64,000 nucleotides of DNA, from positions 2,175,138 through 2,239,137 of the forward strand of contig CAADRB010000024.1 in NCBI GenBank assembly GCA_900708905.1, read 5' to 3'. This stretch comes from Hymenolepis diminuta. Lineage: Eukaryota; Platyhelminthes; Cestoda; Cyclophyllidea; Hymenolepididae. Under the pieces are notes generated by a model. That model worked only from the letters and a program-made list of their open reading frames with translations. It was not told the origin of the DNA and searched no databases. Positions 25,967 through 37,564 of the stretch are shown here, one piece after another. A program made the position numbers and the translations under genes. Positions within the stretch are counted from its first letter, which is position 1. Every line of letters starts with the position of its first letter.

Positions 25967-28900
25967 AATAAAACCTAGGTTAATGTTATGTTTATTTATT
26001 TTCTTGCAACAAATTATAAGTTTCAACCATTAACAGTTTCATTTTGCTTTTCTAAAAGTGTTTAAGGTGTCTTCAGATGTATATTTTACCAGTTATAATG
26101 TGCTGATAGCGTATTGGTCGAAAAATATATCTTTTAAATTAGAGATTACAAGATCAATGCTCATCAAAACACCCCGGCCAACTGTGATCAACAAGAGAGA
26201 TGGCGGAATGAGGGTTTCCCGTAGGAAAATACATTTTTCTTCCCAAGGTAATTGCTGTAAACACTTCCCATAGTATGATTGGAATGCTATTTATCCTGAT
26301 GACTATTCGTGAAAATTGCTTTTACAATTACAAGTAATGCTGAGAGCATTACTTTTCGAGAAAGATCTACGACCCGTGATTTTAATTTGCTCATATTAAT
26401 TGATGGGAGAAAGCGCCGGTTATCAATTAATTGATTAATTAAATCCTACAATTTTGAAGTTTCAATTTCCTAACTGTCTTTTCCATATATTATTTCGTAG
26501 GAAGATCCTGCCAATCGGGATCATTATTACTGGCAGAAAAATACGGAACATCAATGATGCTGACATGGGGCTAGAACTTTTTTGACACTTGCTACGAAAA
26601 GGGGAGAAAAAGAAGAAAATGTAAAACGGTAGTGAAAATGGGATCAGCAGTAATTTAGACGAAAGTAGGGCAAGGCCAATACACTATATAAGGCAATTTG
26701 AATTGCACATGGGGAAGTGCAAGTTTTGTAAAATGTTGGTTAGTTAAAGCAAAACTGTTATCCTTAATTTATCTATCGGACGAGAGAATGAAATCTTCTA
26801 TGTTATCCTCAAGCCTGCATTTTGGCTAAAATAATGATTTACTTATAACTTTTCTTATTGGAAAGTCTCCCTGTGAATGCACTCAAACAAAACTCATAAG
26901 CTTCATTCCTTGGTCATAGAATTTCCGCAATGAAGCAATTATTAGTGTAATTGATGGTTAACCAAGCAGCCAATCACTTACCACATATGCAACTCTATAT
27001 AATAATAAATATGGTTCAAACCACAGATTTTTTCCTTCTTCTTACTGGGGTCAAGATGTTGCAGCTTTATAAATGTTGTATTTGATTGCGTATATTCCCT
27101 CCATGAAAAAATTTACGGTACCTTTACATTGGTTTTTAAGTTCATTTGTGATATCCCTAGTGATCTGTCAGCCCGATCAATATTAATTTAATTTTTTAAG
27201 AGTTTCGTGAAGTTTCCCCACGTGGAAAATACAATTATTAATCAAATGGAAGTTGAAAGTCGCGAAAATCCCTTGTTAAGCTCAATACTCTATGCATATA
27301 ATAAAATATCTTTTTAAAATACTTTCTTGAGAGTCGTTCTTTTGTTTCTCGATCGAAGATTTATCAATCTGTACTTATTTGGCGTATTGTATCATTATGG
27401 TAACAGACCAGTCCTCATGGCTGAGATTCTAAATTCCCGTGAATCTATTCTTTATTTATTAACATTTGTAGTCATTATATGGAACCGATGTAATTTTCAT
27501 AAAAGGGATTTCCGAATTGCTTCGAACTTTCTGGCTATCCGACCATTTTAAAAATGTCTCGATTGAGAAGGGAACATCCATCCGACGGAGTTTTGCCAAT
27601 AAAATTATGATTCCTTGTTCTCTTTTGCTCCTGTCAAAGTTTCTTACAGTTTCAGTGAATCGGTTGTGATGGATCAATGAAATTTTGTCTATTTTCAGTT
27701 GAAAAATTCTCAACCGTTGAAGTATTTTTAGAATTTGTCCTAAGTCAATTTTAGGGTCCACTTTTTGCCTCCGAGAGAACTAAAGCGCCAGCTTTCCATT
27801 GTTTAAAAATGGCCAGAAAGTACGAGTTTAAATTTCAGTAAACGTATTCTACCCATATATGGAATGTCTATTGTAATGTATAGAATTTGCCATTGATGGT
27901 AATTTGGATTAGAGCCTCTGAAAGTGCTTTACAGTCCCCATCTAGATTGTTTGAATGCATATTTATGTCTCTTATATTGACCATATTTTTTAAAAATATT
28001 TATTTGTTAATATTTTTCACTGAATTACGGTTTTCTGTTTAACGCGAAAATACAAAACAATTTCCGGTCCAATGAAAATAGCATTACAGGATAGGACTTC
28101 CTGAAAGGTGTACGTCCTAACGACAGTATCAAGTTGCCTAAGTTGTTGCCTGGAGCACAGAATTTTCACTTACACAATTCAGGTCTCCCTTTTGAGAAGT
28201 CTCCCATCTTAGAATTGAGCAATTTCGAGATGAATCACAATTCAGATTAGTTCTATAAAATGCTATATTCTAACGGATTAAAGTAAGGACCTACTGAAGA
28301 TAATATGTTGGAGATAACTACTTAACCATCGATTTTTGGAGAGACTTCCTTATGTAAAATAATAATAATAGTGCCGTATTATTTAGACATTGAGTCCATT
28401 TACACCAAAAGCACATTGGCAAAGTATCTATGCATCTGAAAGAGGAAAGAACAAACAAATACCCCATCAATTATTTCCACTTTTTGCAGAACATTATGAA
28501 CAGTACAATCGAGATGCAAAATCACCAAATCTATTGAAACTACTTTTGATTTGCGGTCAAATCGCTGGATGTTTATAATTACCGGATATGATTCACTTAA
28601 TACGTGACAGGTTCATCGACATTGAAGTTGAACAATATTTTCGAAAGGTTTGATACGAGCATATGAGGGCGTAAATGTAAGATAAACTGTTGATGCAATC
28701 GATCACAAAACATTGTTTATTCAGATGGTTGTTGTCAGTAATACGCCAGGTTGGACGATTTACCCCGATTCCTTGATCTGACATTTTGCTGTCACTTAGA
28801 CTGGTGCTATTACATAGGGAATTTTGAGGCGTTACACCTCCTCTTTCCCCCGGTTACTGCAAATTCTCCTTAATGAAGGGAAAGAGGATACCGTTTCATC

Positions 28901-30323
28901 CCTTTATTAAGCATTAAATTTATCATTTCATTAAAACAAACATTATTTTTCAAAATCTTATGCTTTATTAAAAATAATTATTTGAGTTTTAAATTATTTC
29001 TAACGTATGCTTCCAATTCCGCGGTTCTATAGACTCGTATTAAAAGACTTTCTGTTTATTTTTAATTAATGTTTTGTAAAAATGTGGAATTTTTCCCCAC
29101 CGGATTTTTACTAACAGGAAGATTATTTATGTTGCAGACTAGTCTTATTTATGACAGAAACTTAATGTTTAAGAATATTTTAATGTAGAGAAAAGACATC
29201 GTACGAAATGAGCTCTGAAGCTTCCCCTCTTAGAGTGTTATTTACCATCATTGTCAAATTTGTAATAACCTCCAGTTAACCCACCCAAATTCTTTTCATG
29301 CAATGAAAGGTTTCCTAATTGATGGGTTCTAGAATGAGTCTGAGCAATAACCGATGTTTGTGATCAACTCGATCACTTGACTTTTCTGTAGATCACCTTC
29401 AGTACACAGGCGTTCAATTTGACGACCGTAAACAGTTAATGTTTTATAAACCATTGTATCTTGGATATCTTGGACAAAATATATTGTTGTGACCATAACA
29501 AAAGTGCTAGATGGAATGAACTTTGTCATAATATTGAATGCGAAATGTGCTGGATTGAATGAACTCAAACTGACGTTGTTGGAACCTGGAAGTAGATGCG
29601 TGCTTATTAAGTTCATTAAATTTTGCTAAAACCTGGCATTTCTGTATATTTAAATTTTAACTGTAGTTTTGTACCAATGACTGTTTATAAACTCATGAAC
29701 ATCTCCATCTTACCACGTACTATGTTGTGTCGACGCAAATGTTGATTGCAATCCCAACTTGATTCCACATTTCTAGACTGAATTATTTCAGTATTATCCT
29801 ATGCTAGGATTCTGCACTTATGAAGTCATGTTCACTGGTTTTGCTCTTGGTCTTTCCTCCCCTCTTCTCGAGTAAAAGTAAGATTATGTAACTGTGACTG
29901 ACTTCACTATTTTGCATGAGCCTGGAAAATAACTTTCTATTGCCGATCTGAATGCGTTCAGGGGGAGGACGACATGCATCCAAAGTAATTACCTCTCAAA
30001 ATTCTATTCCCACATATATTGTATCTATCAAATTTAATTTTAATGGGAGGATAAATGTAATAAATCACTCAGAGTAATGGTAATCTCTTCCAAATTTGAG
30101 TAAGATAGAGCTGTGCAGTTACACTAACTCCTACTCGGAAATTACCATGTTTTGAACCGGTTATCATCGTAGTAATTTGAGATATCTAATTATTGCACTA
30201 TCTGTAACTTTGCTTGTGTGCGATAATGACAATAATCGAAAAACCGCCTTCAGATTGTTTAAATGAGGCAAATGAGATCTTGCAATTTCAAAGTTAGCCC
30301 GAATAGTTCAAATATCAAAAGCA
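25967..30323. other. Intergenic, mostly nothing recognised
   Basis: AT-rich DNA after the mariner relic. It contains the 3' flank of that element and a few short open frames (for example near 27459-27761 and 28390-28578) with no recognisable product, plus the orphan ORF at 29329-29616 listed separately. Confidence 0.4.
29329..29616 (-). CDS. Orphan ORF, 95 codons, unrecognised
   Basis: A minus-strand frame with a hydrophobic first half (FNPAHFAFNIMTKF, TFVMVTTIYFV) and a polar second half (RQIERLCTEGDLQKSQVIEL). The sequence looks protein-like but matches no family I know, and I found no linked exons. Could be a single exon or chance. Confidence 0.2.
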   Translation of the reverse strand: MNLISTHLLPGSNNVSLSSFNPAHFAFNIMTKFIPSSTFVMVTTIYFVQDIQDTMVYKTLTVYGRQIERLCTEGDLQKSQVIELITNIGYCSDSF

Positions 30324-30374
30324 TTTATTGGCAAATACCTGTAAACGGATCTGGTAAAGAAGAGGTTTTTTATT
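30324..30374 (-). terminator. Poly(A) signals of the ZPBP-like gene
   Basis: Two AATAAA hexamers on the minus strand (30374-30369 and 30329-30324), about 107 and 152 bp past the stop codon at 30481. Confidence 0.5.
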
Positions 30375-30480
30375 ATTTTGCAGGTGCGCATTGACAAGTG
30401 TGTGGAATTAGTTCAAATGTCAGAACAGAATACTAATATAAAGTAATAAATATAGCGATCGAAAAAGCAACGTTGTAATC

Positions 30481-33370
30481 TCAAGAAGCTGTCTCCCCAG
30501 ACTGCAACAGCTTCCTCATCTTTTCTATGGCCCTTTCAGTTCTTTCCCGCTCACAAGCCTTCGCTGTCTTCACAACAATTGCAGCTTCCACGTATAGGGG
30601 TCGCAGTTCATCTGCAGACCTCATTAACATCGCTTCCACATCAAAGCACCTGTAGACTAGCAGGGTCATCACAATCACTACAACCAATATTCCCATAAAG
30701 GTGCCAACAAAGATCCACACTCTTGCAATCTCTGACAATCCTTCAACCCACTTTCCAAGTGGCTCATTTGCCTCAACGAAGAAGTCCTGAAGAATAATTG
30801 GATTTCGACCAACACGAGGACATGCAAGATCAATCCATTCTCCACCACTGCCTATTTGATTTTCAAAGATGGGAGTATTATGATAGCGTGGACATGGGAG
30901 ACAGGATGATTGGCCAAGAGTTTCCGAATAGAAACCATTTGGACAAGGTTGACAAGAAGAGGGTGATTCGCTGTAGGGCCACGTTATGGCTGAAAGGTAT
31001 TCCTCATCAATGCTTCCATTAATAAGGTTAATCCTATGGTCAGGTGGGGGAGGCATGGTGATTTGCAGATTCGAGGCAGATCCAGTAGGACAAAGATCTA
31101 AAATTAGATGGAAGAAATTGCTTAGATCGAAATTCGCGAATCGATAAATGTGCTGTCATTCAAAACGGACCAATAGATGGGGAGGTTAAATTGCTAATAC
31201 TGTCTTTTCAATTATTTGACTTAAAATAACTGTAAACATTCTCTGAAATATGAAGTAAAGTGGGATGTTATTGTCAACTTTCACAGATGAGAATAATTCG
31301 ACTTTAAGCATTCAAAAATTAATATCAAAATTTACTTTTTATTATATGAAAAATGGTTAATATTTATGCCTGAAAATTAAGTGTAAAAATAGCATTTTTG
31401 GAAGGTCAAACTAATACGTGACAAAATACGGCAATATCTGTGACCATGAACTTCAGAGTATAAATGATGTCTCTGCCTAACTAGTTCTCTCCGAATGGAA
31501 AATTTTTAACAGGTTCTCAAACTTGTGAAGTATCAAACTCCGTTCATAGCTAATTGCCAAATTCCACGGAAATTAACCACTGAAGTTTCCAGTAAGATGC
31601 AGCCTTCTTTCAAATAATTAAACCCATATTTTCGAATCGATCATCCGTATAAACCATTAACTGTATCGTTGATAATGTATTCACTGCTATCACAGGGATC
31701 ATCGCACTCAGAGGTCAAGGATTTGATGCTCACCATGGCACACAGTGAACGAGGTAGCTGAGGTACTGGTTAAGCTTGGCTAGTAAACAGGATGGTAGAA
31801 TTCGTGTTTCGCACAAGGTAAGATCCCTTTACCAAAGATTATTGTTGGAAAACATTTTCCTGGATGGACTCTATAGAAACCGTTAATAATGTGATGATAA
31901 TTTCGTCATTTAGACAGCTTTTATTAAGCCAATTTGGGAAGATATTATTTGTCAGATTCAAGATACAAAGTTCGAAGTTGAAATATCATCCAGACGTTCA
32001 GATAAGAATTAGATTGTGGAATCCTGCTTGGTGTGCATTTAACACCTACGGTAATAGATTTGACATCTGGAATGAATGGATCAGGGGAGTAATTGTTTAG
32101 GTAATAAAACTTCTCAAATCATTTACTCAATCGAAAATTAAAAATAATATCAATAAAATATCTTCTATCTAACTCTTTTAGCATTAGACCAGCAATATTA
32201 GCAAGAAAGAGAATGAATTCGTATTGTGCGGGTGTTCATGAATGCGCAGCAGACGCTACTTTAAATTATACGCACTAATAGCTTTAAACAAGATTTTTAA
32301 GGCGACTAATCGTTTAAAACACTATTGAACAAGTGTTCAATCTAGAATTACTAACCACATTCCATTTTTCCTTCTATGTTTAACCTTCCTGAAGCACCAA
32401 GGCATATTTTAACTATCCTTTTCTGAATAGTCATTTGAAGATCAACTGCAGTTCTGGGAATTTTTTCAAAACCCACAGATAGTATTTTTCCCTTTGAAAG
32501 TTCCACCTCATTCTCTATTCTCTTAACCGTCTAAAATTACTAGTTAATTATGGGAATAAACTGTACCTGATTGATTTGTTCACCAAAGTCGGTAGCATTC
32601 GTTTCTATAAACATGCCCATTTCTACATTATGCATGGTACTGAAATCTATTGAGTAGACACCTATTGCACGACCAGCATGAATATAACAGCTGAAGAAGT
32701 CTAAACTGACACCTATACAATCGAGTTGGGTTTCACAGGTCTTTTGAACAGCTTCTAAGATTGCTGTCTTTTGAATAACAGGCTTTTCGAAATCGATTCC
32801 TCGAATAGCTTCTGGTATAACTGTTCCACTTTCATCTGACTGGACGATACAATTTCTCATTTGACGAACATAAAAGTCATCAAGGACTTTTTCAGATTCT
32901 TCTGTAATGTTTACATTCATTTCAACTGCAAAAATAGCTTGAACGAAAGGCGAACCGACGAATTCCAGATGATGGACAAAGATCTGACGTGCTGAATCAG
33001 TCTGATAATGACACCAGAGGTAGAGTTTTCTCAGAAGAATATGATGAATCATGAGAGTTCCATTAATATCCCAATTAGCTGAGATAAATGGACTATCTTT
33101 GTCTATTTTAAATTCTCGATGACTCCAGAAAATCGTAGAAGCTTGACCGCCGGGAGCATCTTTAGATTCAAAACAAGGAATATGAGCTGGATAATTTATC
33201 AGGAGTCGATGAGTGTAGGTCGTGTAGTTGGAAATCTTTTCAATTTTGTTGAATACTTTATGTGGACTCCATGCAAATGCTTGTACTATTTTCAGAGCAA
33301 AAAGGACTGAACATGTTAAAAAAATTCGCATTTGAGTTGATTGAATAATATTGTAAATCGATGTCTTCAT
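30481..33370 (-). CDS. ZPBP-like single-pass membrane protein
   Basis: Three exons, 33370-32567, 32530-32356 and 31097-30481, joined in phase (first intron only 36 bp, second 1258 bp), give 531 residues. Features in order: a hydrophobic signal segment near residues 14-32; an Ig-like region with HIPCFES, IFWSHREF, INGTLMIHH and LYLWCHY (the two Cys and the Trp of an Ig fold); a middle part with several Cys; a Cys-rich stretch with CDLCPTGS (about 327-333) and CQPCPNGFYSETLGQSSCLP (about 375-394), like the ephrin-receptor-like/GCC2 repeat; a transmembrane helix at about 453-475; and a basic cytoplasmic tail. Ig-like region plus C-terminal CxxC repeat is the layout of zona pellucida-binding protein, an acrosomal protein in vertebrates, although that protein lacks the membrane anchor. 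Gene structure is solid; the family call is tentative. Another receptor-like protein is possible. Confidence 0.65.
31690..31790 (+). repeat. SINE-like copy inside an intron of the ZPBP-like gene
   Basis: GCACTCAGAGGTCAAGGATTTGAT (B-box region) is followed at similar distance by GTACTGGTTAAGCTTGGCTA, the 3' part shared with the reverse complement of 46165-46275. Confidence 0.45.
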
Positions 33371-35964
33371 CTAATTAGTTTAATATGACAGATAATTCAA
33401 GGTTAAGATTAATACAAGTTAATTTTTCATTTTTTTAAATTTATATTGCCTTTCAAATAGGAATATTTGCATGAATTTGTAGCCTTAGGCTTCACCGTAT
33501 TTGTGCGAATTCCCTTGAGGTAGGGTTTCGCAATTTAAGAGACGGGCAGACAGACAGACGCGGACGTTTAGCCAGGACAAACGTCTTACCCAGTTTGAGT
33601 TAGTCTTCACTCTGTGAATGCTTTCCATTGAAACCCATTAACTCAAAAGAAATTTTAATGTAAGAGAACTAAGAAGACATTTATGATTGTTGTTAGTTCA
33701 TTTTTGTTGTCTTTTTTGACAATAATAAGTTATATTTATAAAATGACAGATGAATCTACGTCTGTAAATCATGGTGAAGGATGAATCCCGTTTTCTCCGA
33801 AATATTTATCTTACGTCATCTCTATTCATCAACAAATTTGATTATCTCGTCCTTATAGTAATGTCTGTAGACTTTTAACCTTTCCTCCGACCCAAACACT
33901 CCACTAGACAAATATCGTGTGTTCTCAACTGGCCTATTTTCATCGATCGGAAAAGGTAAGCATACCTCGGACGATAGTAGCAAAGACACCGCTTAGTCGG
34001 CTTTGTTATTGACCAGTCCTGTCTGCACTGGCCCTTCCTTTCCCTACAATCGTCCCGACCAATTAAAGCATGCATACAATTATATCCTTATGAGTGTCCT
34101 CACCCAAAGTGTCGATTATAAATAGCCTTCCGTTAGACACACACATATAGGAGACCCTAGCTCGTCAAATGCATCTCCCTTTACTCAATCCTTCTCCAAT
34201 TCCCTATTTTCCTTGTTCAATACAACCTGGTCTACGCAATCCTTGGTGTTCTTTCTTTCATTTGCTGTTAGCTATCTACGGCTACAGTGGGATCGTCACT
34301 TTTCATTGTCATTTTCTCCTCTGAAGCGAAGTTTCTCCTTCTGTAAGGCAATTCGGTCGGCCATATTTGTTAATTATAACATAAGGTTTTATGAAGTATT
34401 TCGGATTCCCGATCATGAATGAACTTTTGAATTCTTATTTGTTTGCCTAACCCTAGATTTAATTGAGCCTACTTTAATTCGTGTAACCCGGGTGAATGGT
34501 TGCATATTTCAATTCAGCCAAAAATAAGAAAGTTCCGAATATTGTCATGTTTTTTTGACGCTCTAATTCCAACGAACGTAAATAGTCTGGTTCGACCGCG
34601 TGTTTACTATAAGTTTACACCCGATTCTCGAGAAGGCCTAAAAGTTGGGCGGGGCATAAGTGCGTATCTGAGGGCCAAGAATTTAATTTCTGTGGTTTAC
34701 GAATTAAACTTTTGAACAGGCAAAAAAAATAGCCAAGGAACTTATAGATGTAACCAATCATACTAACATTCCACCGGAATTTGCCTGTGAATGTCAACAA
34801 AGTACGATGGGGTTACTTGATGATGCAGTGGAATAATAATTGATCTTGCAATTATCAAATCAATAATATTTAAGCATTTAGAGTGAATACCTGAGAGAAA
34901 ATTGAAGGAAATTTTTATAATGATCAAACATTCTTTGAAAATATTGATTTTTTGCATTAGGATCAACGAACTGCGATCACAGCACGTTTTATCCACATAT
35001 TAGTTAGTATAAAGGATGATCTGATGTGCTTTCTTGAGACTATGAGGAAAATAATTGCCTTCTTTAATAAGGCAAATAGGGCACAAATATCGAGGTTATG
35101 GAATTTAAATCAATACGGCAAGGACAATGTTAAAATTGTTTAAAAAGAGTGAAAATCGGGCTAGAACAATTTGAAACCGTGTTGCGTATGTCAAGAATAA
35201 AATATGCTCTTTATATACTATTTCTTTTAGATTTCATAATGGTGAAATAAAATTGAGGTATTGTGAGAAAGCGTCTGTCAGATTAACTCAAAAACACCAG
35301 TCCATTCGGCAGGTCAGTGTGTTAAGTTGGCATGGCAACTGAGAGGAAGCCAAAAAGATAACACAATATTTATGTATTGTCTCGGGAGATTCTCCCTAGT
35401 CACTTATCAGCCGTATTAATACACCAGCGCACGTCGCTCCTGACAGCATGACAGTTATCCTGGACTAAATTTGTTTTAGTCTAGCGGTGTTTTGAGTAGG
35501 ACTTGTATTACTTTATATTTAATCTCGATTGACTTAATAAAATTTCTTGGAGTAACTGGGTTTTGTAATATCCCTCTCGCCCCCTCCAGGTCTGAATCAA
35601 CTGCAGCCTAGCAGTATCTAGTGGCCACCTATTTTATAGTGGCATAAACTAGACTTCCTTAGATTACCAAAATAAATCGTAAGCGGAGACCTTTAGCAGC
35701 TAATCAGTATAAGGAAGCCTTGACGATTGGACCTGATTGAAAACATGTTTAAAAATGCTTGCACGTGTTCATAATATCCCGTAAATGGAAGAAGTTGGTA
35801 AGCAATCCCATACGAATTGCTCACGTGACGTATCCAGCCGCAAATAATTACTTGCTCCCTTTTTTGTCAGAAACAGAATAGGGCTGTTAGTGCGAGGAAG
35901 TAATTAGCAAAATGGATTAAATGACCGCAGCAAATTCTAGGATCTAATGAACCGGATCCTGATT
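33371..35964. other. Intergenic, no gene recognised
   Basis: Upstream region of the ZPBP-like gene and beyond. No convincing exon on either strand and no repeat member identified. Confidence 0.4.
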
Positions 35965-36390
35965 GTAGAAACTATAACTAACAGCTACTAACAGCAACAA
36001 AAGTTTTAGAACAGAATACAGGAAGCTGATTAAGTTAAATGTATCGATAAGACCACAGTAGGGATTCAAGGAAGCAAGAGAGATGAGGAACAGAGCAGAT
36101 GGGAGGGAAGCATAGGAAAGGACGAATGGCAAGCCTGTGTGTGTGTGTCTGCTACTTGAAATACCGGAACACTTTGTGAGCCACTCAGGCAAGAACCACG
36201 TGAGGGCATGAGTGCGGTGTGATTTTAATGAAACGAGACGGTTATGGAAAGGGGGGAATCAACAAACTCGTATGAAATGACAGATAGGGGTCTGAGTCAT
36301 AGGGACATAAAGCTATTACTTAGAAGAAAAAAACGAAATATTGTCATAGGGAATGCGAATAAGGAGCTATTTTAGAAATGTAGAGTCACC
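35965..36390 (+). repeat. Interspersed repeat family B, copy 3
   Basis: Family landmarks are clear: CTACTAACAGCAACAA near the start, GATAAGACCACAGTAGGGATT, GTGTGTGTGTGTC, GAGCCACTCAGGCAAGAACC, TTTTAATGAAACGAGACGG, GACAGATAGGGGTCTGAGTC, CATAGGGACATAAAG and TGTCATAGGGAATGCG. Same orientation as the other copies. Confidence 0.65.
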
Positions 36391-37470
36391 CCTCATGACT
36401 AAGAAAGTAAATTGAAGAGTAGGTAGGACATTTGAAGAACACTTATTTTATTACTCAGTGTTACATTAGATACTAACTCTTTTTCTTGAGCTACAAGGAT
36501 AACATCTGTTGCATTCTCGAGATATTTACAGATCGAGTTCACAAATGGGGAGCATTTGAATTGCTTGTGAACGTGATGGACAATAATATTACATATTTTC
36601 GATGTCCAATGTATAAATCTATGTGAAGAGAATTCGCATCCTGGATGCTCATACTACTATTAATAATGACTCACTTAGGAAAACGACTTCCAAAGCTCAT
36701 CGTGGGCTAAGGGGAGGCATCACTGAGCCGCCTTGGTGAGAAACAAACGTTGCCAGCATCTCTATTAGTTAAGCTTAACCAGCGCAGTTGGCTATTTCAT
36801 TCACTAGATGAGCACTGAGCCCGTGATCACTGATTCTGAAGACGATAGCGTTCAACAACGCGCATCTAGGACACTCGACTTTCAAATCACTGTTCTTCTG
36901 CTCTGCTCTTGGATGTTAAATACGCCCACTACTGTATTACTGGCCAACTATTGATCTAACTAATGCCATATTTTCAATCAATATCCTCTGCTGAACCAGA
37001 GATCTCCCTGAGGTACCGTAAAAGTGGTGACGCACCTTTATATTAGAATTTAATAATAAATCTCGCTAAAATTGATTCGCAAACCATTATATTTATTTAA
37101 AACATTCATAATTCGTACACATTTAATCACCTAATAAGCTACAATTCACAATTCGATCTGAACTGATTCGTAAATTCAGTGATAATCTCCAGGTGATGGG
37201 ATTCAGTGGAGTGTAAAATGAAAGGTCGAAAAAAATTTGCAGAAAGATAGCAGAAACAGAAAATCCCTTCGTTAAAGGTGCTTAACCAATTTTTAGCAAT
37301 TCACCTGAACTTAAATGACCTCCCGATGTAATTAACTGAAAAATCGGGACTAATGTTCAGAAATAAAATAAGCTCCAGAATCTTATTCGCGGGGATATTT
37401 TAACTTGCAAGTTCCATTTAAAAGTTAAAATCCCTCAAATTACCACAACCAAGATTAAAACAACAGCCTG
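36391..37470. other. Intergenic, one SINE-like copy
   Basis: Apart from the SINE-like copy near 36755-36870 I see nothing coding here. Confidence 0.4.
36755..36870 (-). repeat. SINE-like copy
   Basis: TTAAGCTTAACCAGCGCAGTTGGC then GAGCACTGAGCCCGTGATCACTGA has the same order of motifs as the minus-orientation copies at 4045-4135 and 46165-46275. Confidence 0.45.
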
Positions 37471-37476
37471 TTTATT
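37471..37476 (-). terminator. Poly(A) signal of UPB1
   Basis: AATAAA on the minus strand about 90 bp past the UPB1 stop codon. Confidence 0.55.
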
Positions 37477-37564
37477 TGTTAATATTATTTTCGACTATAC
37501 TGGAAAAAAGGGCTCCGATAGGAAGCGCAGATTTAACGACGGAATTGATTTGGAATTGCTAAAT

